Part shown: positions 17,456-26,700 of the stretch, one piece after another
Numbering within the stretch: the stretch's first letter is position 1
Layout: each line of letters opens with the position of its first letter
DNA from: an uncultured Prevotellaceae bacterium
GTDB lineage: Bacteria > Bacteroidota > Bacteroidia > Bacteroidales > Muribaculaceae
Direction of reading: 5' to 3'
DNA: 39,770 bases
NCBI GenBank assembly: GCA_947167995.1
Contig: CAMVKS010000024.1
Location: 1 to 39,770 of the forward strand
The notes under the pieces: generated by a model
Told to the model about the DNA's origin: nothing
Seen by the model: only the letters and a program-made list of their open reading frames with translations
Databases searched by the model: none
Program-made: the position numbers and the translations under genes

Positions 17456-18250
17456 TCACTCTCGCTGCCTCACGGCTTCGAAGAGGAGGATTGCTGCGCT
17501 CACCGAGACGTTCAATGAGTCAAGCTCTCCCCGCATGGGGATGCGGATGTGGGCGGTGGCCGCTTCTCTCCAGACTTGAGTCAAACCTGTTGACTCGGTT
17601 CCCATGACAATCGCTGTGGCGCCGCGCATGGGGGTGTGGTAATATAGCTCGCTGTCCTGAAGCTGGGCGGTGAGTATCTTGATGTTGTTTTCTTTCAAGA
17701 ACTTGATGCACTCCAAGCTTGAGCAAGCGACACATGGCACGGTGAAAATTGCCCCGAGTGAGCTGCGAATGAGGTTCGGATTGTAAAGGTCGGTCAAGGG
17801 GTCACACACCACAACGGCTGTTGCTTGGGCTGCGTCGGCACTGCGAAGCACGGCTCCTATGTTTCCTGGTTTCTCCACCCCCTCAAGCACAACAATCAAT
17901 GGGTCATCACCCAAGTCAATATCACTAAGCGACATGAATCGGGGCTCGACAATGGCTATCACTCCCTCGGTCGAGCCACGATAGGCAATCTTGTCATAAA
18001 CCTGTGGCGTTACCTCTACAGTCTCAAAATCTGCGATTTGCAGTTTCTCAATGTCAAAAAGGGTGGGGCAGTAGAACACTGTTTCAATTGTGAAGCCGGC
18101 ATTGATGCAATGTTGCAGTTCACGTGCTCCCTCCACAACGATGCGATGCTCACTGCGTCGTTGCTGGGATCGTTGCTGTAGCGACATCAGTCGCTTGATT
18201 CGGGGGTTCTGAGGGCTTGAGATGAGTAATGGTGCCATGGTGTATGCCAA
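17456..18250 (-). CDS. TrmH/SpoU-family RNA 2'-O-methyltransferase
   Basis: This SPOUT-class methyltransferase is expected to methylate a ribose in rRNA or tRNA using SAM. An N-terminal substrate-binding part (SSPQNPRIKRLMSLQQRSQQRR...EGARELQHCI) precedes the SpoU domain. Motif 1 is EGVEKPGNIGAVLRSADA, motif 2 is IVMGTESTGLTQ, and motif 3 is IPMRGELDSLNVSVSAAIL. The longest reading starts at 18250 (264 residues), but a TAnnTTTG box at 18260-18267 would leave almost no leader. The ATG at 18238 (260 residues, MAPLLISSPQNP) is probably the true start. The RNA target is not determinable. Confidence 0.9.
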   Translation of the reverse strand: MAYTMAPLLISSPQNPRIKRLMSLQQRSQQRRSEHRIVVEGARELQHCINAGFTIETVFYCPTLFDIEKLQIADFETVEVTPQVYDKIAYRGSTEGVIAIVEPRFMSLSDIDLGDDPLIVVLEGVEKPGNIGAVLRSADAAQATAVVVCDPLTDLYNPNLIRSSLGAIFTVPCVACSSLECIKFLKENNIKILTAQLQDSELYYHTPMRGATAIVMGTESTGLTQVWREAATAHIRIPMRGELDSLNVSVSAAILLFEAVRQRE

Positions 18251-18259
18251 TTTTTGTTA

Positions 18260-18267
18260 CAAAAGTA
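18260..18267 (-). promoter_or_regulatory. -7 box of the TrmH-family gene
   Basis: The minus-strand reading TACTTTTG matches TAnnTTTG. It is 10 nt from the first possible ATG (18250) and 22 nt from the second (18238), which favours the second as start. Confidence 0.5.
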
Positions 18268-18310
18268 ATAAAAAAGAATGTATTTTTTATCTTGATTACT
18301 AAAAATAGTG

Positions 18311-18318
18311 TAACTTTG
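18311..18318 (+). promoter_or_regulatory. -7 box of the lipoprotein gene
   Basis: TAACTTTG matches TAnnTTTG, 31 nt before the ATG at 18350. A TTG at 18292-18294 is a possible -33 element at slightly short spacing. Confidence 0.6.
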
Positions 18319-18349
18319 CCCATGTATTAACTCTTTATTTAGTTTTGAT

Positions 18350-18874
18350 ATGAAAAAGTTCTTAAAAATTTCTTTGGCACTCATGTGCTGTGTTATGATG
18401 GGAATGTCTCTTGCTTCATGTGGAGACGATGAACCAGTTCTCACTGGAAATGTGAACAAAGCCAATCTTACAAACCCAATGTTCCTTTATGTTAATCCCA
18501 CCTCTGGAATTAGCACAATCGTCAATGGCTTTACTTTCTACTCGTTTACCGAGAATCATGTGGCTCATGGCACTTTCAATATGATGGGAGTTAGAGCATT
18601 CTTGAAATGTGATGCTATTTATGATAGCTGGGGATTGGGTAATGGCACCATTACAATTGGTTCAGGTAATGCATCTATTCTACAGGTGAATATATTAGGC
18701 GTTAAGGCCTATGAGATTAACAACGTAGTTTATCTGCCATCCAATAATACCGTTGCCGGCGTTAAGGCAGAGGATATCTTCACCAAGCTCCATTACGACA
18801 AGGACCGTCTTTGGAGAGCACTTGAGGCTGCCAAGAGCAATGGATCAGGTGTTTATATGGATGAGGTAGAGTGA
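18350..18874 (+). CDS. Small lipoprotein of unknown function
   Basis: This 174-residue protein has a lipoprotein signal peptide (MKKFLKISLALMCCVMMGMS) and lipobox LASC, with Cys about residue 24. The next residues, GDDE, are acidic, as in many Bacteroidota lipoproteins. The mature part looks like a beta-rich domain (repeated short hydrophobic strands with Gly/Asn turns) ending in a helix (DRLWRALEAAKSN). I do not recognise the family. It is monocistronic with its own promoter box, and a MITE-like element begins 41 nt after its stop. Confidence 0.8.
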   Translation: MKKFLKISLALMCCVMMGMSLASCGDDEPVLTGNVNKANLTNPMFLYVNPTSGISTIVNGFTFYSFTENHVAHGTFNMMGVRAFLKCDAIYDSWGLGNGTITIGSGNASILQVNILGVKAYEINNVVYLPSNNTVAGVKAEDIFTKLHYDKDRLWRALEAAKSNGSGVYMDEVE

Positions 18875-18915
18875 TTTTGATTGCTCGTAATCGGTTGTAA
18901 ATAATCGCTTTATAT

Positions 18916-19089
18916 GAGGGTGTGTCAAAATACAAATGTTTGATATTCGAGGTCAATGTAGGGACATGGCGTGCCATGTCCGCTTACAGATAATACCCTA
19001 ATTAACAACATAATCTACAATTCCATGTATTTCGGACAACGCACGCGTTGTCCCTACATAATGGGAATTCTGAATTTTGACACACCCTC
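18916..19089. mobile_element. 174-bp MITE-like element with nested palindromes
   Basis: Perfect 16-bp terminal inverted repeats (18916-18931 GAGGGTGTGTCAAAAT; 19074-19089 its complement) bound a non-coding element. Inside, TGTAGGGACA (18957-18966) is inverted at 19049-19058. Each copy belongs to a 9-bp-stem hairpin: 18962-18981 (GGACATGGC stem) and 19034-19053 (GGACAACGC stem). No clear target duplication flanks it. The GGTGTGTCAAAA-type ends resemble insertion-sequence termini, so it may be mobilised in trans; the parent family is not assigned. Confidence 0.8.
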
Positions 19090-19162
19090 TCCTTTATCTG
19101 TATCATCTTGAAAATTTTTCTAAAAAAATGTAATTTTTTTCGTTTTTTGCCGTTCTTATATA

Positions 19163-19170
19163 TATCTTTG
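19163..19170 (+). promoter_or_regulatory. -7 box of the D,D-carboxypeptidase gene
   Basis: TATCTTTG matches TAnnTTTG, 36 nt before the ATG at 19207. T-rich sequence upstream contains TTTG at 19146-19149, closer than usual for a -33 element. Confidence 0.55.
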
Positions 19171-19206
19171 CAACCCCAAACGATTTATAATTAAGGCATA
19201 CGAGTA

Positions 19207-20202
19207 ATGAAGTTTAAGAAAATATTTCCAATAACCATGATGAGCTGGGCACTGATTCTGTGCTCAATATTTGCTATTAATCCATTCCAGATTCAAGCTA
19301 AGGGTACTCCTAACGGGGCACCTAAGAGCACTCCTGCAATCTACAGTGCGATTCTTGACGATCCCGCGATGCCAAGTGACACTGTCGATGCTCAACTCAT
19401 GAAACTCAGCGCACAGGCTTGGTACATGGTTGATGCATCTACAGGTAGACTTTTAAGCAGCAAGAATCCCGATAAGAGAATGTATCCTGCAAGTATGACC
19501 AAGATGATGACTTGCATTCTTGCATGCGAAAGCGGTCGCCTCAGCGAGATTGTTACCATCAGCTCTAAAGCTGCTGCAACTCCTTATGGCAATGTCAAGA
19601 CCGGTGAGCAATATGTCCTCCGAGATTTGCTATACAGGGTAATGTTGCCAAGTGACAATGGTGCCGCTGCTGCTGTCGCCGAGTTCTTGGGTGGTGACAT
19701 CGCATCATTTGCTGTGATGATGAACGAGAAGGCTAAGGCTCTGGATATGAAGAACACTAATTTTGTCAATCCTCATGGACTGCCCGACAATAATCACTAT
19801 ACCACTGCTCACGACATGATGAAACTCATGAAGTACTGCATGAAGAATAAGGATTTTGCCGAGATAGTTTCCAACTCTTCTCGCAGCATCTACACTGTTG
19901 CTGGAAAAGAAATACAGCTGAGAAGCACCAACCGCCTCTTTGGGCGCTATGATGGATGCATTGGAGTGAAAACCGGTACTACTCGTGCCGCTGGTGGTTG
20001 CTTGGCTTCGGCTGTTGAGAGAAATGGTGTGAAGATTTATCTCGTTATTATGAAATGCGAACCAGCACGCGAGCGCACCGACGAGTCGATTGTTCTTTTT
20101 GACAAGGGATTTGAAATGGTAAGACATTTCGCTCAGGTTCTGCAAGACAGGGAAAACAGGAGAAGGCACGGTGGGGCGGTAGCAAGACCCAGGAATAGGT
20201 AA
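19207..20202 (+). CDS. D-alanyl-D-alanine carboxypeptidase (peptidase S11)
   Basis: This DacA-type penicillin-binding protein (331 residues) trims the terminal D-Ala from peptidoglycan stem peptides in the periplasm. An N-terminal signal (MMSWALILCSIFAINPFQIQA) is present. The three active-site motifs are intact: SMTK (Ser about 96, Lys about 99), SDN (149-151) and KTG (255-257). The C-terminal beta domain of classic DacA enzymes is missing; instead the protein ends in a short Arg-rich tail (RENRRRHGGAVARPRNR). This short form is common in Bacteroidota. A terminator follows. Confidence 0.92.
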   Translation: MKFKKIFPITMMSWALILCSIFAINPFQIQAKGTPNGAPKSTPAIYSAILDDPAMPSDTVDAQLMKLSAQAWYMVDASTGRLLSSKNPDKRMYPASMTKMMTCILACESGRLSEIVTISSKAAATPYGNVKTGEQYVLRDLLYRVMLPSDNGAAAAVAEFLGGDIASFAVMMNEKAKALDMKNTNFVNPHGLPDNNHYTTAHDMMKLMKYCMKNKDFAEIVSNSSRSIYTVAGKEIQLRSTNRLFGRYDGCIGVKTGTTRAAGGCLASAVERNGVKIYLVIMKCEPARERTDESIVLFDKGFEMVRHFAQVLQDRENRRRHGGAVARPRNR

Positions 20203-20232
20203 ACTGTCAATAAAGAATTGATAATAATATAT

Positions 20233-20266
20233 AAGTCACTCACGATTTCTCGAGAGTGACTTTTTT
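20233..20266. terminator. Terminator after the carboxypeptidase gene
   Basis: AAGTCACTC (20233-20241) pairs with GAGTGACTT (20254-20262), with a 12-nt loop and six T residues. It separates two convergent genes. A-rich sequence is lacking on the left, so it works mainly on the plus strand. Confidence 0.75.
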
Positions 20267-20273
20267 AATTGTA

Positions 20274-20648
20274 TCAAAATTGAGGAAGCGGTTCTATTTT
20301 CCGGTTGGCACTGGATTTGCTTCCCTGTTTTGAGGCTTGCTTTTTGCTTTTCTTCTTCCCTTTTTTGTTGGTGGCTTTTGATGGCGCTTCGTCTTTTGAG
20401 CCCTCTTTTGACCGACTCTGTTTCTTGGTCTTTGTTGTTTTCATGCCACTGTCTTCGGGTTTTGACTTGCCGGCTTTTTCGATATATTCGTTGAGCTCCT
20501 TCTCAGAGCCAGGCTTTACCTCGACATTGGAAGTACAACGTCTTTCTATCATCATCGCTACGAGTATCAGAACGATGACTGTCACAATAGCCCAAGCTCC
20601 GGTACGCTCTTGCTTCGACATGGAAAAAAGGTCACTTAATTTGCTCAT
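20274..20648 (-). CDS. Lysine-rich single-pass membrane protein
   Basis: This 124-residue protein has a cytoplasmic N-terminus MSKLSDLFSMSKQERTGAW, one transmembrane helix (~19-35), then a strongly basic Lys/Ser/Glu low-complexity tail ending RKIEPLPQF. The FS-x-S-K-Q-ERTG start followed by a membrane helix resembles the anchor of Bacteroidota helix-hairpin-helix (ComEA-like) proteins, but no HhH motif is present. It may be a reduced relative or an unrelated protein. Binding to nucleic acid or cell wall is conceivable from charge alone. A TAnnTTTG box precedes it at 20687-20694. Confidence 0.7.
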   Translation of the reverse strand: MSKLSDLFSMSKQERTGAWAIVTVIVLILVAMMIERRCTSNVEVKPGSEKELNEYIEKAGKSKPEDSGMKTTKTKKQSRSKEGSKDEAPSKATNKKGKKKSKKQASKQGSKSSANRKIEPLPQF

Positions 20649-20686
20649 AACATAATGAAAGTTGAATCTTTTAGAATTGTCTTATG

Positions 20687-20694
20687 CAAATATA
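20687..20694 (-). promoter_or_regulatory. -7 box of the lysine-rich protein gene
   Basis: The minus-strand reading TATATTTG matches TAnnTTTG, 38 nt before the ATG at 20648. Confidence 0.55.
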
Positions 20695-20821
20695 GAAAGA
20701 ATTATGTAAACAATGAAATCCAGGGTGCTTTTTTATTTTGAAGGCTATAGAATGTGGTAGAAACTAATGAGAATCTCAAAAAAGATGTTTATTATTATGT
20801 GTGGTTTTTGAAAAATATATT

Positions 20822-20829
20822 TAACTTTG
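20822..20829 (+). promoter_or_regulatory. -7 box of the VanZ-like gene
   Basis: TAACTTTG matches TAnnTTTG, 28 nt before the ATG at 20858. No well-spaced -33 TTTG is evident; a TTTG at 20807-20810 is too close. Confidence 0.5.
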
Positions 20830-20857
20830 CACTATCGACATGTTATAATTATTTGAT

Positions 20858-21346
20858 ATGCGTAGGTTGTTAAAAGCAATTCCAATAGGAGTATTGTCGG
20901 TAGTTGCTACTGCCGTGGTTGTATTCCTGTTGCTTTCACCGTCTTCTAATCTTTCAACAGGATGGTTCTCATGGCTGCATTTCAAGAACCATGACAAGCT
21001 CATACACTTTATCTTGTTTTTTGTGCTTTGTTTTACATACCTCTATGATTACACTAAGTATAGAAGTCCAAGGCACAACAAACTTGACAAAGATTTGGCG
21101 TTGACAAGTTTTGCTGCTCTCATAGGTCTCTTGACCGAGACAGGTCAACTGATACTTGTAAATGACCGATCGTTTGAGGTCGCTGATATAATTGCCGATG
21201 TGTTAGGTGCCTTTATCGCATTTGCTTTTATGAGATGGAGGGGAGAACACTGGCTGCGAAAATTCTCCTACGTCGGCATGCGCAAGTATAGACAGAGCAA
21301 AAAAAAGACGTTAGAAGGGAATAATAAGTGTAATCAGAATGGATAG
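20858..21346 (+). CDS. VanZ-like family membrane protein
   Basis: This 162-residue protein has about four hydrophobic helices. DKLIHFILFFVLCF, ETGQLILVNDRSFEVADIIADVLGA and the spacing between them match the VanZ-like family, whose founder gives low-level teicoplanin resistance. Most chromosomal members have unknown roles in the envelope. The C-terminus is basic (KYRQSKKKT). Its stop codon lies 13 bp inside the convergent tamL gene, so the two 3' ends overlap with no terminator between them. Confidence 0.85.
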   Translation: MRRLLKAIPIGVLSVVATAVVVFLLLSPSSNLSTGWFSWLHFKNHDKLIHFILFFVLCFTYLYDYTKYRSPRHNKLDKDLALTSFAALIGLLTETGQLILVNDRSFEVADIIADVLGAFIAFAFMRWRGEHWLRKFSYVGMRKYRQSKKKTLEGNNKCNQNG

Positions 21347-23751
21347 CCTATAGCAATGTGGAAGGCAAGTCCGTCTTTAAACTTTGGAATATTGAAATAG
21401 CCTCGTTTCCCCGTGTCGTAGGGAGCATGAAGCGCTATTCCAAGGTCGGCTCGCAGCACTATCATCCCCATGTCGAATCTAACTCCAAATCCAGTGTCCA
21501 GAGCAATCTCTTTGAAGAAATTCTTGCCTGTGAGCTTGCCTCCGGGACGGAACTCGTCTTCCTTAAGCAACCACACATTACCTGCATCAAGAAATAGTGC
21601 ACCCTTGAAGTAACCAAATAGAGGGAAACGGTATTCCCAGTTGGTCTCGAGCTTGAATGTGCCAGTCTGGTCATAGAATGACATGGCATCGGTATATTCT
21701 TGATGATAACTGCCAGGACCCAACGAACGCACCGCAAAGCCTCGCAGCGAGTTGGAACCGCCAATGTAGAATTGTTCCATATAAGGCACTTCGGGGAAAT
21801 TCCCATAGGCATGAGCGGCACCAACAAGAATGCGCCCCACAAGTTTGTGGTCGTTAAGGAATGAATGGGTCCACACAAATTGTGTCTGCAATTTCACGAA
21901 TTGCGAGAAATAGGTGTTCATGATGTGCATCTCGCCGGTTTTCACCCCAAAGGCTTTCCACACACAATAGGCGAGGTTACCGGCTTCGGTGGCAGTGATG
22001 TTCCACACAAAGTTGTCCTTGCCAAAGGTGCGGTCGAGTGTATAGGAATAGCTCATCTGTGGGATGAAGATATCCTGGAAGGCCTGGCTCACAGCACGGT
22101 TGAAGAAATAAGCCGAATCAAAGGCTTCGGTAGTGCTCAGCAGGTTGGAATAGGTGAGCTTGAAGGGCGTGAACTTGTGTTGGCTGTAACGTCGTGCATG
22201 CCATTCCCACGTCATCTCGGCACTCATGCGTGCTATCTTGAAGAAATTGGGACGGTTCATGAACTCGCCACCAATGGTGAATCGTGTCCAGTTCAGGTAA
22301 CGGCGTGTGCGGTCAATGAATCGCGGTGCCAGCAGTCTTGGGATTGCGAGACTAACATTGGCACCCACTTGATAACTGTTGAAGTCAGAATTCTTGAAAG
22401 CGCCGCCTTTACCGGTTTGCCACTCGTAGGAACCTGTGAGGTCAAAACTGAGCTGTTCGGCGCCGCCAAAGATGTTTTTGTGCTTGATACCAACACCAAT
22501 ACCCGGGCCAATGAAACTGCTGGACTTGGTTGTGCCTTTAGCTTCCACTTTTACCTCCATGGGCTTGTCGAGCGTACAATATATTCTGAGGTCCATATAA
22601 CGATTGCCATCCGAGTCGGTTGAGTCCTTGGGAACCGCTTCAATATTGATGTTGCTGAAGATGCCAGTACGTGCAAGAGCCATCTGTATATAGTCCATGT
22701 TTCCCACACTGAAAGGCCTTCCTTTACGGCCTCTGATGCATGAGGACACCAGTCGGTCGGTGATGTGCACCGGTTGTTTCCTGATAATATAGCAGTTTCG
22801 TGTCTTCACTGTGTCGGGGTCACCTATGCCAGTGAAATTCTCCACAAAAACGGTGTCGTTGCCTGCAACGAAACGGGTGAAAGCCTGTTCGGGAATCTCC
22901 GAGGCCATTATCATTTGCATGTTTATTACACCTTTTTGGCTCACACTGTCGGCAAGATATTCTATATATTCTGGCCTGAAATAGTAGTAACCACGGTTTC
23001 GTAATTCGTTGGCGATGTTAATCCTTACTGTGTTGAGCGAGTCGGTACAGTATCGACTTCCAGTCTTGAAATACTGGTTTCTGTAGGCTGTTGAGTCTAT
23101 GTAGAAGTAAATGAGAGAGTCTGGGCTGTAATATTTGCTGAAATTGAACTCTTTGCTCTTTATTGAACGGTCAATCGAGTTAATGTGGGCAGAGTCTTGA
23201 AGATAGGTGATGTTGCCCAGCGTGTAAGGTGAGCGCAAGTCTATCTCGTAGGAAATTTTTGCCTTCTTGGGGTTATTCTTGCTATACTCGAGGCTATAGC
23301 TCGATTTTGAGTCGAAATAGCCATTCTCATGAAGCAGCTCATCGATCATGGTAACGCGAGTCTGAGGACGAACGCGGCTGATGAGTATTGGTTGGGCCAC
23401 AAGTTTGTTGTATAGCCATCCTTTCAAGCCTTTCAAAGTATCGGTCTTTGATATTTTGCCATCTTTTGTTGGCGTCCAATGGTTGTAGACCCACAGACCT
23501 ATAGGGAATGGATTGCGGATGTAAGGGGAGTAAAGTGGGTTGTTTGGCTTGATGTTGATTGCACTGAAAATCTGATCTTTCACACTGCCATCAATCTTGA
23601 CAGAATCAAGATTGTTATATTGCACTTTCTTCACGCCGTTATATAGCACTTCTCCTTCACCCAGGAGTTTGGTTGTTGAGCATGCAACCATCATTCCTGC
23701 GAGAACTAAAAGCAATAATATCGTGATAGGCAACTTTCTCATGTGAGTCAA
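21334..23751 (-). CDS. tamL: Translocation and assembly module lipoprotein TamL (BamA/TamA family)
   Basis: This 805-residue outer-membrane protein of the Omp85 superfamily is lipidated, the Bacteroidota TamA counterpart. The signal peptide ends in lipobox VACS, and mature Cys is followed by STTKLLGEGEVLYNGVK. POTRA-like repeats fill about residues 30-400. The C-terminal 16-strand-type barrel contains IGGSNSLRGFAVRSLGPG, the Omp85 lid-loop motif, and ends IAIGYPF with the aromatic beta-signal. It overlaps tamB by 4 nt (ATGA), so the pair is translationally coupled. A second ATG nine bases in (23742) is an equally good start. It acts with TamB in envelope assembly. Confidence 0.92.
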   Translation of the reverse strand: MTHMRKLPITILLLLVLAGMMVACSTTKLLGEGEVLYNGVKKVQYNNLDSVKIDGSVKDQIFSAINIKPNNPLYSPYIRNPFPIGLWVYNHWTPTKDGKISKTDTLKGLKGWLYNKLVAQPILISRVRPQTRVTMIDELLHENGYFDSKSSYSLEYSKNNPKKAKISYEIDLRSPYTLGNITYLQDSAHINSIDRSIKSKEFNFSKYYSPDSLIYFYIDSTAYRNQYFKTGSRYCTDSLNTVRINIANELRNRGYYYFRPEYIEYLADSVSQKGVINMQMIMASEIPEQAFTRFVAGNDTVFVENFTGIGDPDTVKTRNCYIIRKQPVHITDRLVSSCIRGRKGRPFSVGNMDYIQMALARTGIFSNINIEAVPKDSTDSDGNRYMDLRIYCTLDKPMEVKVEAKGTTKSSSFIGPGIGVGIKHKNIFGGAEQLSFDLTGSYEWQTGKGGAFKNSDFNSYQVGANVSLAIPRLLAPRFIDRTRRYLNWTRFTIGGEFMNRPNFFKIARMSAEMTWEWHARRYSQHKFTPFKLTYSNLLSTTEAFDSAYFFNRAVSQAFQDIFIPQMSYSYTLDRTFGKDNFVWNITATEAGNLAYCVWKAFGVKTGEMHIMNTYFSQFVKLQTQFVWTHSFLNDHKLVGRILVGAAHAYGNFPEVPYMEQFYIGGSNSLRGFAVRSLGPGSYHQEYTDAMSFYDQTGTFKLETNWEYRFPLFGYFKGALFLDAGNVWLLKEDEFRPGGKLTGKNFFKEIALDTGFGVRFDMGMIVLRADLGIALHAPYDTGKRGYFNIPKFKDGLAFHIAIGYPF

Positions 23752-26700
23752 TTTTGTGGAGTGTCGTTTACTTTTATGGCGGGTATTACATTCTGCGGAG
23801 CTTGCTCGGTAGGCACTACTTGTTGTGATGGCTTCTTGCGTAGCCAGCGGAACAAATCGCCAATGTTTGATATCTTGTGCTTCATTACAAAGCTGACGCC
23901 TGTGATTGTGACTTCTCCCTCAAGAACACTTTCTATGCTCTTGTGGCGGAACAAGCGCAGGTATCGACTGCCCGTTGGGTTGAGAAGGTATTCGAACGAT
24001 ATGTCGTTGATTAAGTTCTCCGAGAAGCTCGATTCTTTCTTTGCTTCGGTTGAATACTCACCTCCAATGGCAATTTTGAAGCGGTCGCCAAAGAGTGATT
24101 TTGATAAATGATAGCTATAGCTTGTCTCGGTGCGTCCTCCACTTTCTACACCTCCTTCATACTGATTGATGCCAAACGACACGTCAATGCCTTTTAGATT
24201 GTCGGCGGCCCAGCTGTTGATTTGTGACTGCAGGAATGAGAACAATGCGCCAGTAGTCGACAAGTCGCCAGTAGTCCTCGATCCAGAGTAGGAGTTGTAA
24301 AGCAGCAGATTGATGGCGGCCTGTGAACGCTGATTGTCGGTGAGCGTCTGCAACTCGCTTTCTATGGCGGCATCATTCTTGGCTTCTAAGTCAAATTTCA
24401 AGTCTAAATCGTTAAGTGTGTTCTTGAGCATTGCTGTAATGTCGAAGTCTACAAGCCTTGAACCGTTGCCGGTGTCGTTGTCTACACTGGTTCGCACTTT
24501 GTTGGTGCCTTGCAAATTGAGCTGTGGATTAAGCATGTCGCCATTCCACGTGAGACTACTGCCTTCGACAATGTTGAACACCTTCTGTGTGATTACTGGT
24601 GGGGTATATCTGAACATACCTGATTCTATGACATAGGTGCCATGAAGGTCATCTTTTCCGGCAAAGTCGATACTGTAACGCAACTTGCCTTCACCGTTAA
24701 TGTTTACTCGGTCTCGACCCTCGGGCTGTAGGAATGCATTGATTTTTGCGCCATTCTCGATGTCGACATCGACAAATATATTAAGCGCCGAAGAAGCCGA
24801 TGCACCACCTACAATGATAATAGAATCGCCACCCATCTGCGGGTCGTTAGGATTGATGAATGTCACCATTCCCTTAGTGGCACCGCTGCTTGTTATGTTG
24901 TTTATTTCGTCCTGTAAAACATAGGTTATGTCGGAGCCTTTCAGGAGCTTGGCGTCGGCATTAACAGAGATGAGGTTGTTGCTTGAACGCAGTTTGCCGT
25001 CGATGTCGATAAATCCTTGACCAAAAATTTCGGACCATGGCTTTTGCTCACTGTTGAAGAATTGTATGTTCTTGCCCTTGACGTCCAAATTCATCTTTAT
25101 GTTGTCCAAAGAGCTGAAGTCAACATTGCCATTGATGCTTGCCGCATTGTTGTTGAGGCCAAACAACTTGTAATTCTTAAACTCGATGGTGTTGTCTTCA
25201 ATCACAATGGAGTCCTCACACAGTTTCAAAGAGCTACCATAGCGGGGAAGAGTCACAAATGCTGAGTCGCCAACTATCTTGCCGTTGATGAAGGGGGCAT
25301 CCATGCTGCCATTTAAGAAGACTTCGCCGTTGGCGTAGCCCTTTAGCCAAACCATCTTCCCAGGAATGAAAGGAGACACCTTCTCAAGTGGGAAGCGGTT
25401 CAATGTAATGCCTAAGTTTAGAGGACTGCTCGAAGTGCTGTCGTTTAAGTTGCCATAGGCCACTGCCACTTCCGATCCGTCCATGTCAAGAGTGGCGTCA
25501 AGTCGTGTCGACGACGTTTTAGGGTCAAGTGTGAGGTCGGCCACTACTTTCATGTCGGATTTACGCATTCCATTATAGGAGAACTGGGAGAGATCTATAT
25601 CGCCATTACCTATCAGGTTTTTCCCGTCAAAATAGAGTTTCATGTCGGCATCAAGTATACCCGATGTACCCGCAAGCGAAGGTATCATGTTGGTCCATTC
25701 TTCAATGACCAGGTTTTCGATGTCGACAAGTATGTTCTGTCGGTGTCCTACTTTCATAGAGTCGGTATAGAGCTTCACAAGACTTGTGTCGCTCTTAAGC
25801 TCAAGGTTGGCTTCGATTAACTTGTTCCCCATATCGACTTTGAGGAAGTTCCCTTCGTTGACATTCCACTTGCGGTAGGCAATGATAGGATTATCCAAGA
25901 AATTGACGTCAATAACTGAATTGGCAAGATCGGCATTGAGTCCCACGTTGTACCCAGTTTCGTTCTTTATGTTCTTTTGGTCAAGCATCATGTTCACCGT
26001 GGAGCCTGTTGCCGAACCCACAAGGTCGACTGTAGCCATCTCGTCCCATGTGCCCTTGCGATTGCCCATGTGCCCTGTGAAACCAATAATGTCGTCTTGC
26101 TGGTCAATGTTGAACAGCAGAGTGTCGATTGCCTTGTCACCAACGCTCAGCGAGTAGGCATTAATATCGCCTTGCAACGAATAGATACCCGACATGGGGT
26201 CTCCATCGTTTTTGATGCTTGCATTCACTTCTCGGAAGTCAATGTCCCATCGTCCCAGGAATCTCTGGATGAGACCATTTGGTCCCATGTTCACGTTGAG
26301 AGTGAATGCTGGCAATTCACCCACCAGGTCGTTCACATTAAGATCATTATTCTCACTTTGATAGTCAATCTTGTCGATAAATCCTGTAATACCACCAATG
26401 AAATCAAACATGCTATTAGGCGATGTGAAATCAATCAGGTTGTTGAATTCATCTTCATAATTTACCGACATCGATTCACCGGTAGCATTCAGCTTCAAGC
26501 AAGTCTGCTCGGAGAATATATTCTCGCCATTGTAGTTCCAGTCAAGATCATTCAAGCAGAGATTGGCATCATAGGTCATCTCTTCCAAGTTGAATGTGCC
26601 ATGCAAATCAATGTTGCCATTGCCGTCGCAAGGAATGTCAAGTACATTCAAAGCCTGAAGATCGAGACCTCTCACATTGCCTGTAAGGTCTATTCTGTAT

